Positions 12,916 through 22,444 of a stretch of 64,000 bases of DNA are shown here, in pieces. The position numbers were made by a program, and so were the translations under genes. The notes under the pieces were generated by a model. It searched no databases, was not told the DNA's origin, and saw only the letters and a list, made by a program, of their open reading frames with translations. The stretch is from positions 499,733 to 563,732 of the forward strand of contig VZRR01010829.1 of the NCBI GenBank assembly GCA_013398015.1. The letters run 5' to 3'. This stretch comes from Oreocharis arfaki. Its lineage: Eukaryota > Chordata > Aves > Passeriformes > Paramythiidae. How positions within the stretch are numbered: position 1 is the stretch's first letter; each line of letters opens with the position of its first letter.

Positions 12916-14276
12916 ATTTATACCTTTATTTTCAAGACAGATCAATTGGGCTGACTCTGGTTGGTTACAGGAGGGTTTTTCTCAGGAAATACCACTGATA
13001 CTGGCTCGAAGGTTTTCATGCCATTCATAGGGTTGATTTTTCAGGCTTGGCCTTAAAAACAGAAGTTCACTTGGCTTGGTCGTTCTTTAAGAGGATCCTT
13101 GTGCCACAAAGGGATTTGTGCTGGTGTCATTGCTCAGAGTTCCTCTTGTGTCCGCACTGCTGTGCAACATTTCTGGGATGCATGATGGATCATTCTTATG
13201 TCTCTTCTGTGCTTTGAGTATTTAAGTGAAAATCTTGGAATTCACATCTGAATTGGGACTGGAAGCTTTTGGGTAAGAGCAGGTAACTGTGTTTAGAGTG
13301 AATAAAAATTTCACTCTTACATAGCAAGTAACACACTAGTGTTGCATCCTCGGTGCTCGTTGCATGGGATTTTACAAGACAAGGCTTTTTATGTGCTTTG
13401 AGTCACACTTATATCTTGCTTTGCTGTCTGCTGTCTGTCACACAGAGCGTTCCCTCAGACACCGTCTAATAAAACCAGGAGGCATATTTTCTTGTAATGA
13501 GGAGGCAAATCTGAAACAACAGTAGAAGAATAGGAGGGCAATGGAAGGGCAGGTTCATTTTGTGATCATTGTGTGAAATTGTTTATGCTATCATGTATTC
13601 CTCATTGCTGAAATTGTCTAACAGAATGTCGGCAGATTCTGTATTATGCTGCACTACAGCTGGTGACCTATATGCTGTCATCTGCATGGGTTTTGTATTC
13701 TAGGAATTTGAGTATGAATTAGTTTTTTTCTCTATTATTTATTGATAGCATGTTTTTAGAAAAGCAAGGGGGAAAAAAAAAGAAGAACAGGGAGATTTAT
13801 AAGTCAAATGATGAGAACAGAATTTAGCCTGCTGTATAGTAATTGAGTGGCAAAACCAATTCCCCCAGTTGAAAAGAGATTAATCAAAAGATTAACCAAA
13901 GCCACTTGCTAACCGCGGTTCTTAGGACAGTCCGGAATATGTAGTAGGCAAAATTAATCCCTCCAAATTGCTAAGAAACTCAGGGACTTTGAGATTTAAG
14001 CCAGAGTGCTACAGTTAGTAAACCCTTTCCAATCAGCGTGTCAGGTTTGTAATTCTTTTTTTGTTTTGGTTTGGATTTTTTGCTTTGGAAATATAAAATC
14101 TCAGCCAGGTTCACGATGGGGGTCAAACCTGGACTGTGGCAGCTTTTGTTCCTCAGTTCCTATGCAGGTCATACAGGGCCAGGGCTCTGGAGACTGCTCC
14201 ACATTGTATCAGCTCTCTGATAGGAAGGAAATTAGGTGGCCCCTGTTGATTCGAGGAGAAATTCTTGAGCTTCTGT
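12916..14276. other. Non-coding stretch, no gene recognised
   Basis: No long reading frame and no recognised repeat. Near 13878-13905, GATTAATCAAAAGATTAACC repeats the GATTAA word typical of homeodomain sites, which is suggestive only. Confidence 0.6.
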
Positions 14277-14710
14277 TGATGCCTTAACTTTTGACTTTTA
14301 TAATTTAAAATCCTGTGCTGTCTAGAGTATAACTCTGAAGTTTCTTGTAGTCTGTTGGCTGCTGCTCTCTTAGGCCAGATAGACAGAAACCCTCTCCAGG
14401 CCTGCCCTCCAAGGACACCCAGCCTGTCCTGAGCCCAAAAGGTCAACCAACATCTTGGGAAGGGGGGTGAGCTTGGGGAAAATTACATCATTAACTGAAG
14501 CTTTAATTGGAGAATTGAACGTGATATGCAAATGGACCAAACTTACAAAAGTGTGACGAACTCGTGACCTGGGGTCCATCTTGGGGTCTATCTTGGCAGT
14601 GGCCTCAGGCTCCCCAGGGTGCACCTTTGAAGGTCCTTCAAATAAATACCTACCTTTATTCCCTTACTCTTGTCTAGTCTCTGTTTTTTAGGTGGCCTAA
14701 TAAGGCATCA
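14277..14710 (+). mobile_element. Solo LTR of an avian endogenous retrovirus, apparently full length
   Basis: The element starts TGATGCCTTA (14277-14286) and ends TAAGGCATCA (14701-14710). The two ends are exact reverse complements and keep the TG...CA termini of a retroviral LTR. The 4-bp duplication CTGT flanks it directly at 14273-14276 and 14711-14714. A polyadenylation signal, AATAAA, lies at 14641-14646, about 65 bp from the 3' end, as expected near an R/U5 boundary. The tail, TACCTACCTTTATTCCCTTA, is typical of avian LTR 3' ends. At 434 bp it is a normal LTR length, and no internal gag, pol or env sequence is present. The duplication length leaves the class (ERV1-like or ERVL-like) open. 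An octamer, ATGCAAAT, at 14526-14533 lies inside it. Confidence 0.85.
14641..14646 (+). promoter_or_regulatory. LTR polyadenylation signal AATAAA
   Basis: A canonical AATAAA hexamer lies in the 3' part of the solo LTR and is followed by a T-rich stretch. It supports plus orientation of the LTR and could end transcripts crossing this site. Confidence 0.6.
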
Positions 14711-14714
14711 CTGT

Positions 14715-17650
14715 CCCATTGGCATCTTTGCTCATCTCTAGAAGGAGATGAGCTGAAATAGGCCCTAGGCTGATGGCTTTTAGCAACTTCAGGGTGTGGC
14801 TACATAAGCAAAGGGATCCTTCATTAGTCAGCTGTATTGATTTTATGTTGGTTTTGTACAGTCGCAGCCCTACTGCAAAAAAAGGTCTTTCTCCACAGCA
14901 TTGGATGTCACAGGGCTTTGATGGTGCATTCTGTATCTCTAGGGATGATCAAGGCCTGTAATAAGGAGCGTGCCTTATTAGGGGGTGTCTGTGTGGGTTA
15001 ACTTAATAGGTGACCTGAGCCGTTCTGTAGAAATATTTAGTACAAATAATTTCTGCTGTGATTAGAATTTAAAATAATCTCCTGCTCAGATCTGGTTCCC
15101 AATGGGTTCGTTGTGATCAAGGAAAAATTAAGAAAGAAATGAAAATTAAACAATATTGAAAAGATAAATGGGAATCTTGCACAGTTCATTTAGTAAATGC
15201 TTTTTTTTTTTTCTTTTTCCCCTTAAATACCTTCAACAAGGCAAAGGAGAAAGCTGCAGCAGAAGGACAAAAGATTTCTGGAAATTTCACTGCAATGCTC
15301 TGTTTTCTACAGGCTCTTTATTCTGCCAAAGCACGAAAAAATCCCAGCAAAACTGGAATTGAGACAGCAGCTTTGTCTTTTTGTGTTTGGATTTTTTCCT
15401 CTTTGTCTTCACGACTGATATATTTGGTGCTTCACTTTACGAACTGTCACCTTTCCTTCATAAAATGCTTTCAAATCCCATGGAGCTCCTGCAAGGGAGC
15501 AACCTGTCAGAAGTGCCTATCAGCTTCTGATACATCGATGTACTCAGGGACCTGGAAGAGGAGTTAATCCTACCTACTCTTGCCCCACTTTTCTTTTTCT
15601 CAAGTTTTCTCTGTCCAAATTTTTCTGGAAATTGTGGTTTTTTAGGTAGGCAGACACCTTCATGGAGAGAGTGCTCTGTTCAACATTGGCTGGAGACCAC
15701 AGCAGTCAGAGGGGCCAAAGAGAAGCTTGGAAACTTGTCCTGATCCAGAGCAGGCAAGGAAAAGAGATATTGTGACACGTGGGGCTACAGATAAGATTTC
15801 CTCTGCTGTGAGAACCAGTACATTTCTTACGCATCAAGTGCTGTGGTCCAGAAAGGCGTGATTCTCCCTAGAGCTGTGAAGTGCAATATAACTATTTTCT
15901 TGCCTTTAAGAGGTTCTTTAGAGGATTAGGTAAGCTGGCAAGTGTCCTGAGTTTACCGTTCCCTTCCCTCCTGCTGAATTTTTTTGTTCCACATTATCAA
16001 ATTTCTCTGAACACGTATAAAATTAGTGTAAAAGAATAAGGCAATTAAAACCAGGTAGCACAACAGGAGGATCCTGTTGATTTTCTGAAGAGTTTGATGA
16101 TAAGTCAGTATTTTGCTGTTGCTCACTTTTTTTGCCATTTTAGAGACCTTTAAAATGTACTTCTTTCCTGCAAAAATGGATTCACTCTCGTTGATGAGCT
16201 GCTTTACTTTCTAGGTGATAGCCAAATGTAAAATACTTAAGCAAAGCTCTGGTGGGTCATCACAACTACCACTGTTGATTCTTCATCAGATATTCTATGG
16301 CTCATTATCATACATTCTGTGTGGGGTTAAATGAGTTCCTATGTTATGTATTTTTGCTACAGAAAATGATCAACCCTTTTTTCAGCGCTGGTCCCTTCAG
16401 TATTTTGAGGGAGGCAAAAAATAGAAAACCAAATCAGTATTTCTTCAGTAGTTAGAGACTAAACTGCAGCAGACATGGTGCCATTGCTCTGCCTGGCAGG
16501 GCACTGGAACACTGCCGGAGTTTGGGGGTTGGTACTGTTGTAATTTCTGTGTGGTTTTCTTTTGACGTACTGCAGTTTTGAGCTCCTGAGGTCCCCTGAG
16601 GCTTTATGTGGATTGAGAGAGCCTTAGTTAAGCTTGATTTGATGCAGCACTCTTGGATCCAAGACAAAGCAAAGCTTTTGTATTTCCTAAAGAGCACATT
16701 ATCCTCAGAGCTCTTAATTTGTACCCTCTACTCGAGCTAGTAAAAGAGACATTGCTGCTGTGTCCTCCATGGGGGTTTATTCCCTTCTGTCTTGCATGGA
16801 CATCTGTTTTAACCATAGTTATTTACCTGTATTTACCTGCAGATCATGACAAGGAGTCTTGTATAAATAGGGTGATAAAAAGGAGACAGGAGGATATTTT
16901 GCTCCTAGCCTGGACCCTTTGGAGGCCTTTTTTGCCCCTTTTGTGCCTGTTCAAAAGGGTATCTCAGAAAGCAAGGGAAGAAAATGCGTGTGAGTGAATA
17001 TCCAGCAATGTTTCACAAATAAGAGAAGTGGAAGAAGAGCAAGAAAAACATTACCCACCAATACTGGGATACAGGTGGAAAGTCTTGCAGCTGAGCTGGC
17101 AATACACAGAAAACCTAATTCCCTAGATATCCTCCCAGGCCTAATCTGATGGCTTCTTTTCACTGCAGAGTGTTGTAGCATTTATCCTCAGCCTTGGCCA
17201 GAATTCATGCACCAGATACGAGTATGGGATGGCATAACACCCCTGTGGTTCCTGCATTCTCCCTTGCTACATCTCTGTGCAATACCCAGGGTGAGGGGAG
17301 CTCCATTTTGACTGTCTTATCTAGGCTCTGAGTAATGCAAGATACCAGTACGAGAAATTGAAAACCATTCTGGGGGTTTTTTATGTGATCTGTGTGAGTG
17401 AATCTAAGTAGTGTGTGTCTGCTGTGCTTGTTACACTCATACTTTCTGTGCTGCCTTTCTGTAACTTTGCATGTCCAAGATACTCCTTTTTAAAAAAAAA
17501 CTAGAGGGAAAAGTTGCACTGAATAGCAAAAAAAATCTGACTTACCTGCAGCACTAACAAAAATGTTGAAGAGATGTTCTCTGGGAAGTAGAGGGCAAAT
17601 ATATTAAATGCGTTTTCCATAAAGCAGAGCTCCTTTATTGGTTTCTTCGT
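14715..17650. other. Non-coding stretch, no gene recognised
   Basis: This region has only short frames; the longest is 114 codons at 16653-16997 and resembles nothing known. A T-rich run at 15199-15215 is a simple tract. No mobile element was recognised. Confidence 0.6.
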
Positions 17651-17729
17651 CTTTTTTTCTTTTTTTTTTTTTTTTTTTTTTATTGTTTGNNNNNNNNNNN
17701 NNNNNNNNNNNNNTTTTTTTTTTTTTTTG
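17651..17729. repeat. Poly-T tract interrupted by an assembly gap
   Basis: A long T run and the word ATTGTTTG precede 24 N residues at 17690-17713. Sixteen more T residues follow. The true tract length is unknown. The gap probably marks a homopolymer that could not be assembled. Confidence 0.9.
17690..17713. other. Assembly gap of 24 N
   Basis: These 24 unresolved bases lie within the T tract. The count may be an estimate rather than a measured length. Confidence 0.99.
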
Positions 17730-17754
17730 TAGTTTGGTTTGTTTTGGTTTCAGG

Positions 17755-18110
17755 GAGTGAAAAAGATCTGCACACATTATTAATAGTCAGGAGCAGGAGT
17801 GAGCTGGATTTTACCCAGAGCCTTGCTGTTATCTTTAATGCACAAATAAACTACAGCTAAATTGAAGAATTAATCACATTAAATTTTTGGTCCCTGATAA
17901 GGAAAATGCCAGTCTGTTTTTATTTATTTTGAGCCTGGGAAACAATTTAGCTGAGTTCCTCTGGATGTGCAGTTTGCTTCTGTTTTGGCATCCTGCAGCA
18001 TTACATTAGATCTTATCACTGCTGCTGCATTAGTGTGTCTAAGCAGCATCCCGGTGATTATATCCACCTTCTTCAACTCCACTGCTAAATGAACTGGGAC
18101 AGAAAAGCTA
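17755..18110. other. Possible conserved non-coding element
   Basis: The block has no coding potential but is dense in words common in developmental enhancers: TTATTAATAG, GAATTAATCACATTAAAT, CCTGATAAGG, ATTAGATCTTATC and GGTGATTATATCC. Homeodomain-like ATTA and GATA-like sites recur. This is a texture-based guess and I have no alignment to support it. Confidence 0.3.
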
Positions 18111-19175
18111 ATTACACCTCTGCTATGGAGGAAGGCTTCCTGTTATCAAGTCTTTATCCACTGAAAAAGAAATGCACTCCGAGAGCTACAAGCCTTGGCA
18201 GGTTTGTTTTTCCCTGCAGAGTTTGGGGGATCCATGAAATGTAGGTTTTGGCAGGGTGTGGCGTTCAGACACCTCTGGGATCTGGACCTGCGGACAGAGA
18301 CAGCAGCAGCTGTTTTCCAAAAGATGCTGATTCCTTTTATTTTGTAACTTGCCAAAAACTAGGAAGGGCCTAGGCTCCAGATCTGCTTTCTAATACGGCT
18401 TAGTGTGCTGGCTGCCTTGCACAGGCCTGCGAGGGTTGTTAAACCACGGGCCACCAATACCTGCACTTCAGGAAAGACTGGAGGTGGTGGGGACAGAGGA
18501 AACTCACTGCTTTTAGTGGAACAAGTTGAAGGAAACTGTGCTGGATCTGGGACAAGAAAATTTTGGAGGCAGGAAGGAATGCAGCCTAACAAATCATGCA
18601 GGTTAGGGGTAGGCTCCAAAGGTGAAGCCACATCCTTTATGAGCCATTGGTGGGTTTGCTGTATGTGCATCCCGGCTTGGCACTATAACTGTTATAAAAC
18701 AGTCATAAAAAATAACAAGTATGTCTGAGAAATCCATGACCTGATTATAAAAAAGCATTCTAGTTTCACTGAATGAACTATTTCCTGAAAGTGATTAACT
18801 CAGATGGAGTAATAAATGAAGTAATAAATCTCTGCATTTGATCCTCTGGGTTTAATCCATGAGACAAGATTTATGACTGGAACCATTAACTCTTGTGTTG
18901 GGAAAATGCTCTTCATATCTCATCTGCATGATATTAATTCGGAAGGTTTGTATTCAGAGAGGTACATCTTAGCTTTCAGTTCATGTATGGAAAACTTCGA
19001 GAATATTTCACAGTAAAATTATGCAAGATAAAGTCCCAAAGCAGTGCTCTTCTGATGTATGCAGCATTTTGCTAGTTATTTTGAAGTCAAGCTATGGTCT
19101 GACTGGAACCTAAAGAGCTGAGGAAATCAATTTAAAGCTTCAGTCAGATCTGAATTCGTGCTGCTGTTGCCAAAT
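18111..19175. other. Non-coding stretch, no gene recognised
   Basis: Two overlapping frames of 103 and 107 codons, on opposite strands near 18360-18730, resemble no protein family. No repeat was recognised. Confidence 0.6.
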
Positions 19176-19591
19176 AGAATCATAGAACTATAGACTATCC
19201 TGAGTTGGAAAGGACCCACAAGGATCGTTGAGTCCAACTCCTGGCACGGAATAGGACAACCTCAAGAATCCCACCATGTGCCTGAGAGTATTGTCCAAAT
19301 GCTTCTTGAGCTCTGTCAGACTTGGTGCTGTGGCCGCTTCCCTGGGGAGCCTGTTCCAGTGCCCAGCCACCCTCTGGGTACATCTTCATGCCATTTCCTT
19401 GAGTTTGTTATAGGTCACCAGAGAAGAGATCAGTGTCTGCCCCTCCCCTTCCCCTCATGAGGAAGATGCAGACTGTGATGAGGTCTCTCTCAGTTTCCTC
19501 TTTTCCAGGCTGAACAAGTCAAGTGACCTCAGCAGCTTCTTCCCCTCAAGGCCCTTCACCATCTTCATATATGTTCTTTGGATGCTGTCTG
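19176..19591 (-). mobile_element. CR1 LINE fragment, 3' end, 5'-truncated
   Basis: Read on the minus strand, this is the 3' end of a chicken-repeat-1 LINE. Its terminal repeats show on the plus strand as AGAATCATAGAACTATAG at 19176-19193, followed by GAGTTGGAAAGGACCCACAA. The frame at 19188-19370 encodes the usual C-terminus of the CR1 ORF2 protein. It contains HWNRLPREA and SLTELKKHLDN, then the short tail before the stop. Upstream coding sequence continues to about 19591, with GGCTGAACAAGTC and ACCTCAGC. A few dozen bases seem missing near 19383, and the reading frame breaks there. CR1 elements lack poly-A tails and usually lose their 5' part on insertion, as here. The copy is inactive. Confidence 0.93.
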
Positions 19592-19631
19592 TGTATCATA
19601 TAATGCAGTGGTCAAAGGAAAGGACGAGGTT

Positions 19632-19674
19632 CTGTGTGTGTATGTATGCATACACACACACATATATATACATG
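19632..19674. repeat. TG/CA/TA compound microsatellite
   Basis: TGTGTGTG, TATGTATGCATA, a CA run and a TA run follow one another. It is a simple repeat a short distance past the CR1 fragment. Confidence 0.85.
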
Positions 19675-19691
19675 TAGTAAATAAAAAAAAA

Positions 19692-20255
19692 AAAGTAAAA
19701 AACTCCACTGCTTCAAGTGAATGGAAGTGCCTATATTCAGATTGCTACTTCTGGCACTAATGGGGAAGTAAGTTCCTTTACAATGTGCTTTCAGGCACTA
19801 ATATAATAAGTGTGTTACTATCCAAGGTCCCCTAACATCAGCGAGAGCTTAATTATAAAATATGGCCCCTTAACAAGGACATGCAATGTTTTGTTAGTGT
19901 AAACATTAAGCCTGCTCCAATTACAGGTTTCCCTGTAGCTGCTTTGGAAAGCACATACCTCTCTGCCTCCTTTCAGCAAGGAGGGAAAGGAGTAATCCAA
20001 GTTATGGGCTGTGCATGCTCTGTTCTACTGGCTGAATAGTCCATTGACGTTAAAGAAAGTCTTTGGAAGATAAGATCTTGGCATCTTACTGCCAGCTAGG
20101 ATTTCACCTAGGCTGCATAAATTAAAGCAGGTATGGAATTTTTTTGCAGATTTTGGACCTTAAGACCAAACTTTGCCGAGAGCTAGGTCCCTTTTAAAGT
20201 CATTAAGACAGCAAAATTGAGCTGTGCCACTAAATATCTGAAGAAGGAACATTTC
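19692..20255. other. Non-coding stretch, no gene recognised
   Basis: Unique AT-rich sequence with no frame above 60 codons other than the start of the acidic-repeat frame described separately. No mobile element was recognised. Confidence 0.55.
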
Positions 20256-20474
20256 GTCTTCTTTGTTGTCTTCTTCGTCATCTTCTTCATCATCTTTGAT
20301 GTCTTCATCTGCTTCTTCTTCTTCTTCATCTTCTTTTTCTTCTTCTTCATCTTCTTCTTCTTTGTCTTCTTCTTCTTCTGGCAAACTGTGAAGAATTGGT
20401 TTGGGATGAGTATCCGTAAGGTGATTTAAATTAGTAAATCTGCACAGAAATTTCCGCACTTCTTCCTTGATCAT
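20160..20474 (-). other. 104-codon frame with an acidic run, doubtful coding status
   Basis: On the minus strand a start codon opens a frame of 104 residues: about 32 ordinary residues, then roughly 42 that are almost all Glu and Asp with a few Lys, then about 30 ordinary residues ending KVWS. The acidic part is the translation of the GAA/TTC tract. The tract is imperfect, yet the frame runs through it unbroken. Most departures from GAA are GAT or GAC, giving Asp, with no GAG. A GAA microsatellite with third-position changes would also look like this. I recognise no homologue. Chance is the leading explanation, and an acidic-tail exon the alternative. Confidence 0.2.
20256..20380. repeat. Imperfect TTC/GAA trinucleotide tract
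   Basis: The plus strand is a pyrimidine-rich array of TTC units with interspersed ATC, GTC and TTT triplets over about 125 bp. The triplet phase is kept across almost the whole tract. Such tracts can adopt triplex structures and change length. Confidence 0.88.
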
Positions 20475-22390
20475 TTCTGTTCAGTTTTAAGTTGAGATGC
20501 TCAAAGGGTGTGTGCAGCCAGGTTAGCACCCACATTCTCATGCTGGTGTGCAGTAATGCTGCTGGCAACCTTGGAGCAGCTGAATTGTAGCCACCCACAA
20601 CTTGATGGTGGAAGTAGCTGGGAGCTGTGACCTACTGTTCCAGGAGGGCTTTTGGAGATGAAACTTCTGCTGTGGTGCTTGGAATATACTTGTTACAAAG
20701 TTTCTGAAGTACTTTTAACGCTGCTCTGTGTTTTGTAATGCTGTCCTCTGCTTCTGTGCAGCATTGTGGGGGTGGTGAGCTGCCCTTGCACTTTGCTTGT
20801 AGAGCCCTCTCTGACACCGGGGAGGGTTCACCCAGGGTGGCTGAAGGGACCACGGTTCCTGTTTTGTGCCCAGATACTCTCATGGGTACCTTGACATGCG
20901 CTGTCTTTGGTCTGGATCCGCTGGTTATTTTATACAATAGTAAAACCACCCAAACGCTCTTTCATATCTAGTAGATCTGGAAGCAGTAAATTATCCCAGT
21001 ATCACCAAATCCAAAGTGAAAAATAGATTCTTCTCCTCTTTGGAGGTATTCTGGAGAGCCGTATGTCTGTCATGTGCTGCAGTATTCAAATGCCTGCCTT
21101 GAAAAACTGGAATACTGGGCAAACATGGTGTTGGTGGTGGCTGTGCAGAGAGCTGGACCCAGGCCAAGTGAAATGTCCGGGCTCTCCCCACAGTCACAGC
21201 AGCAGAAATGCAGAATACCTCCTCCTGCATCACTGCAGTTTGCCAGTGGCATAACTTTGCAGAAATTAACCCCTGGCTCTGCTTGTGGGAGCTCCTCTCA
21301 TCATCCTGCTCTCTTCCCTGCCCAGGAGCAGAGTGATGTGATCACCCATACTCATGGACTGGGAAAGACATACAGAACTCTTTAGCTTAGGATCTCTTGG
21401 CTGTGCACTTGAGCAACCCCTTTCTTCCCCTTTCGTTTGTTCTCCCAAGCCCCTGCACAGGGGAATATTCTGTTTCCATCTTATCCTTCTAGCTCAAGTC
21501 AACATGACTGTTCACGTCAGCTGTGTTTACAAGATCAGGCTCCCTGGTTTGTAAAACTGTACGTAGCTCATCTCTGTTGGGAAACTTCTGTTCTTACTTG
21601 CATATCTGCCCAAGAGAAAATGGTCAGAAAATGTATTATGGACTGGGAGACTCACTAACCTCCCATTTAATGATGGTTGAAAGGATTTCTTTATTGTTAT
21701 GTAGAGCGCAGATCGATAAATCTTTAATAAAGATCCATTTTTTTTAGATAATGCATCTTTTGAGCCACGGGATTGCTGAATTACCTACAAAGATGAGTTT
21801 TAGTACAGAAAAATGAAAATAAAAGCTCACATGTAAAATTTTAGCCCTAGGAATTTTATGTTTTAATCAGTTTGCTTAGTAAAATACAATAAGATTGTTG
21901 CAGTTATCAGCGAGATACTTTTCAGAAATATGATGCTTGCATCTGTCTCACTTGTTAATGTGAATCAGAAAACTAAATGGCAAATACAAAGCATTCAGCT
22001 GCAGTTGTGTTAACTCCCAAGATGGCTTTCTTGTTCTGGTGCCTCACTAGCTTAAGTTTATAATGACAGCACTGCACGTCTGATGTCTTTGTACTGAATT
22101 TTTAAATAATCCTTAGAAGAAAGAAAAATCAGGTGTCTAACCAATTAAGACTAAGGATTTGGATTCAGAGTTACCAACACTTCAAAGGAAGCTAAGTTTG
22201 CCCAAAAAGACATTTTCCCATGTCACTTCTGGTTCAGATGTGTACTGTGAGACATATTTAGGGAAAAGGAAAAAAAAGCTGTTTGTTTCATGTTTAAGAG
22301 ACATCTAAACAAGCCTGTGGCTGTAACAATGACCGTCATGTTTCAAAAGTAGTTGTATATATTATAACATAATAAGATAATAAATAATAC
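20475..22390. other. Non-coding stretch, no gene recognised
   Basis: Between 20600 and 21660 many overlapping frames of 60-105 codons lie on both strands. None is recognisable, and the pattern fits locally higher GC rather than a gene. From 21660 to 22390 the DNA is AT-rich with no long frame. Confidence 0.6.
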
Positions 22391-22444
22391 ATGTCTGTCT
22401 GTATCTATCTATCCACCCATCCATCCATCTAGCCATCCATCCAT
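22391..22444. repeat. TCTG/TATC/CATC tetranucleotide repeat
   Basis: TGTCTGTCTG passes into TATCTATC and then repeated CATC units. It is a compound tetranucleotide microsatellite. Confidence 0.88.
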
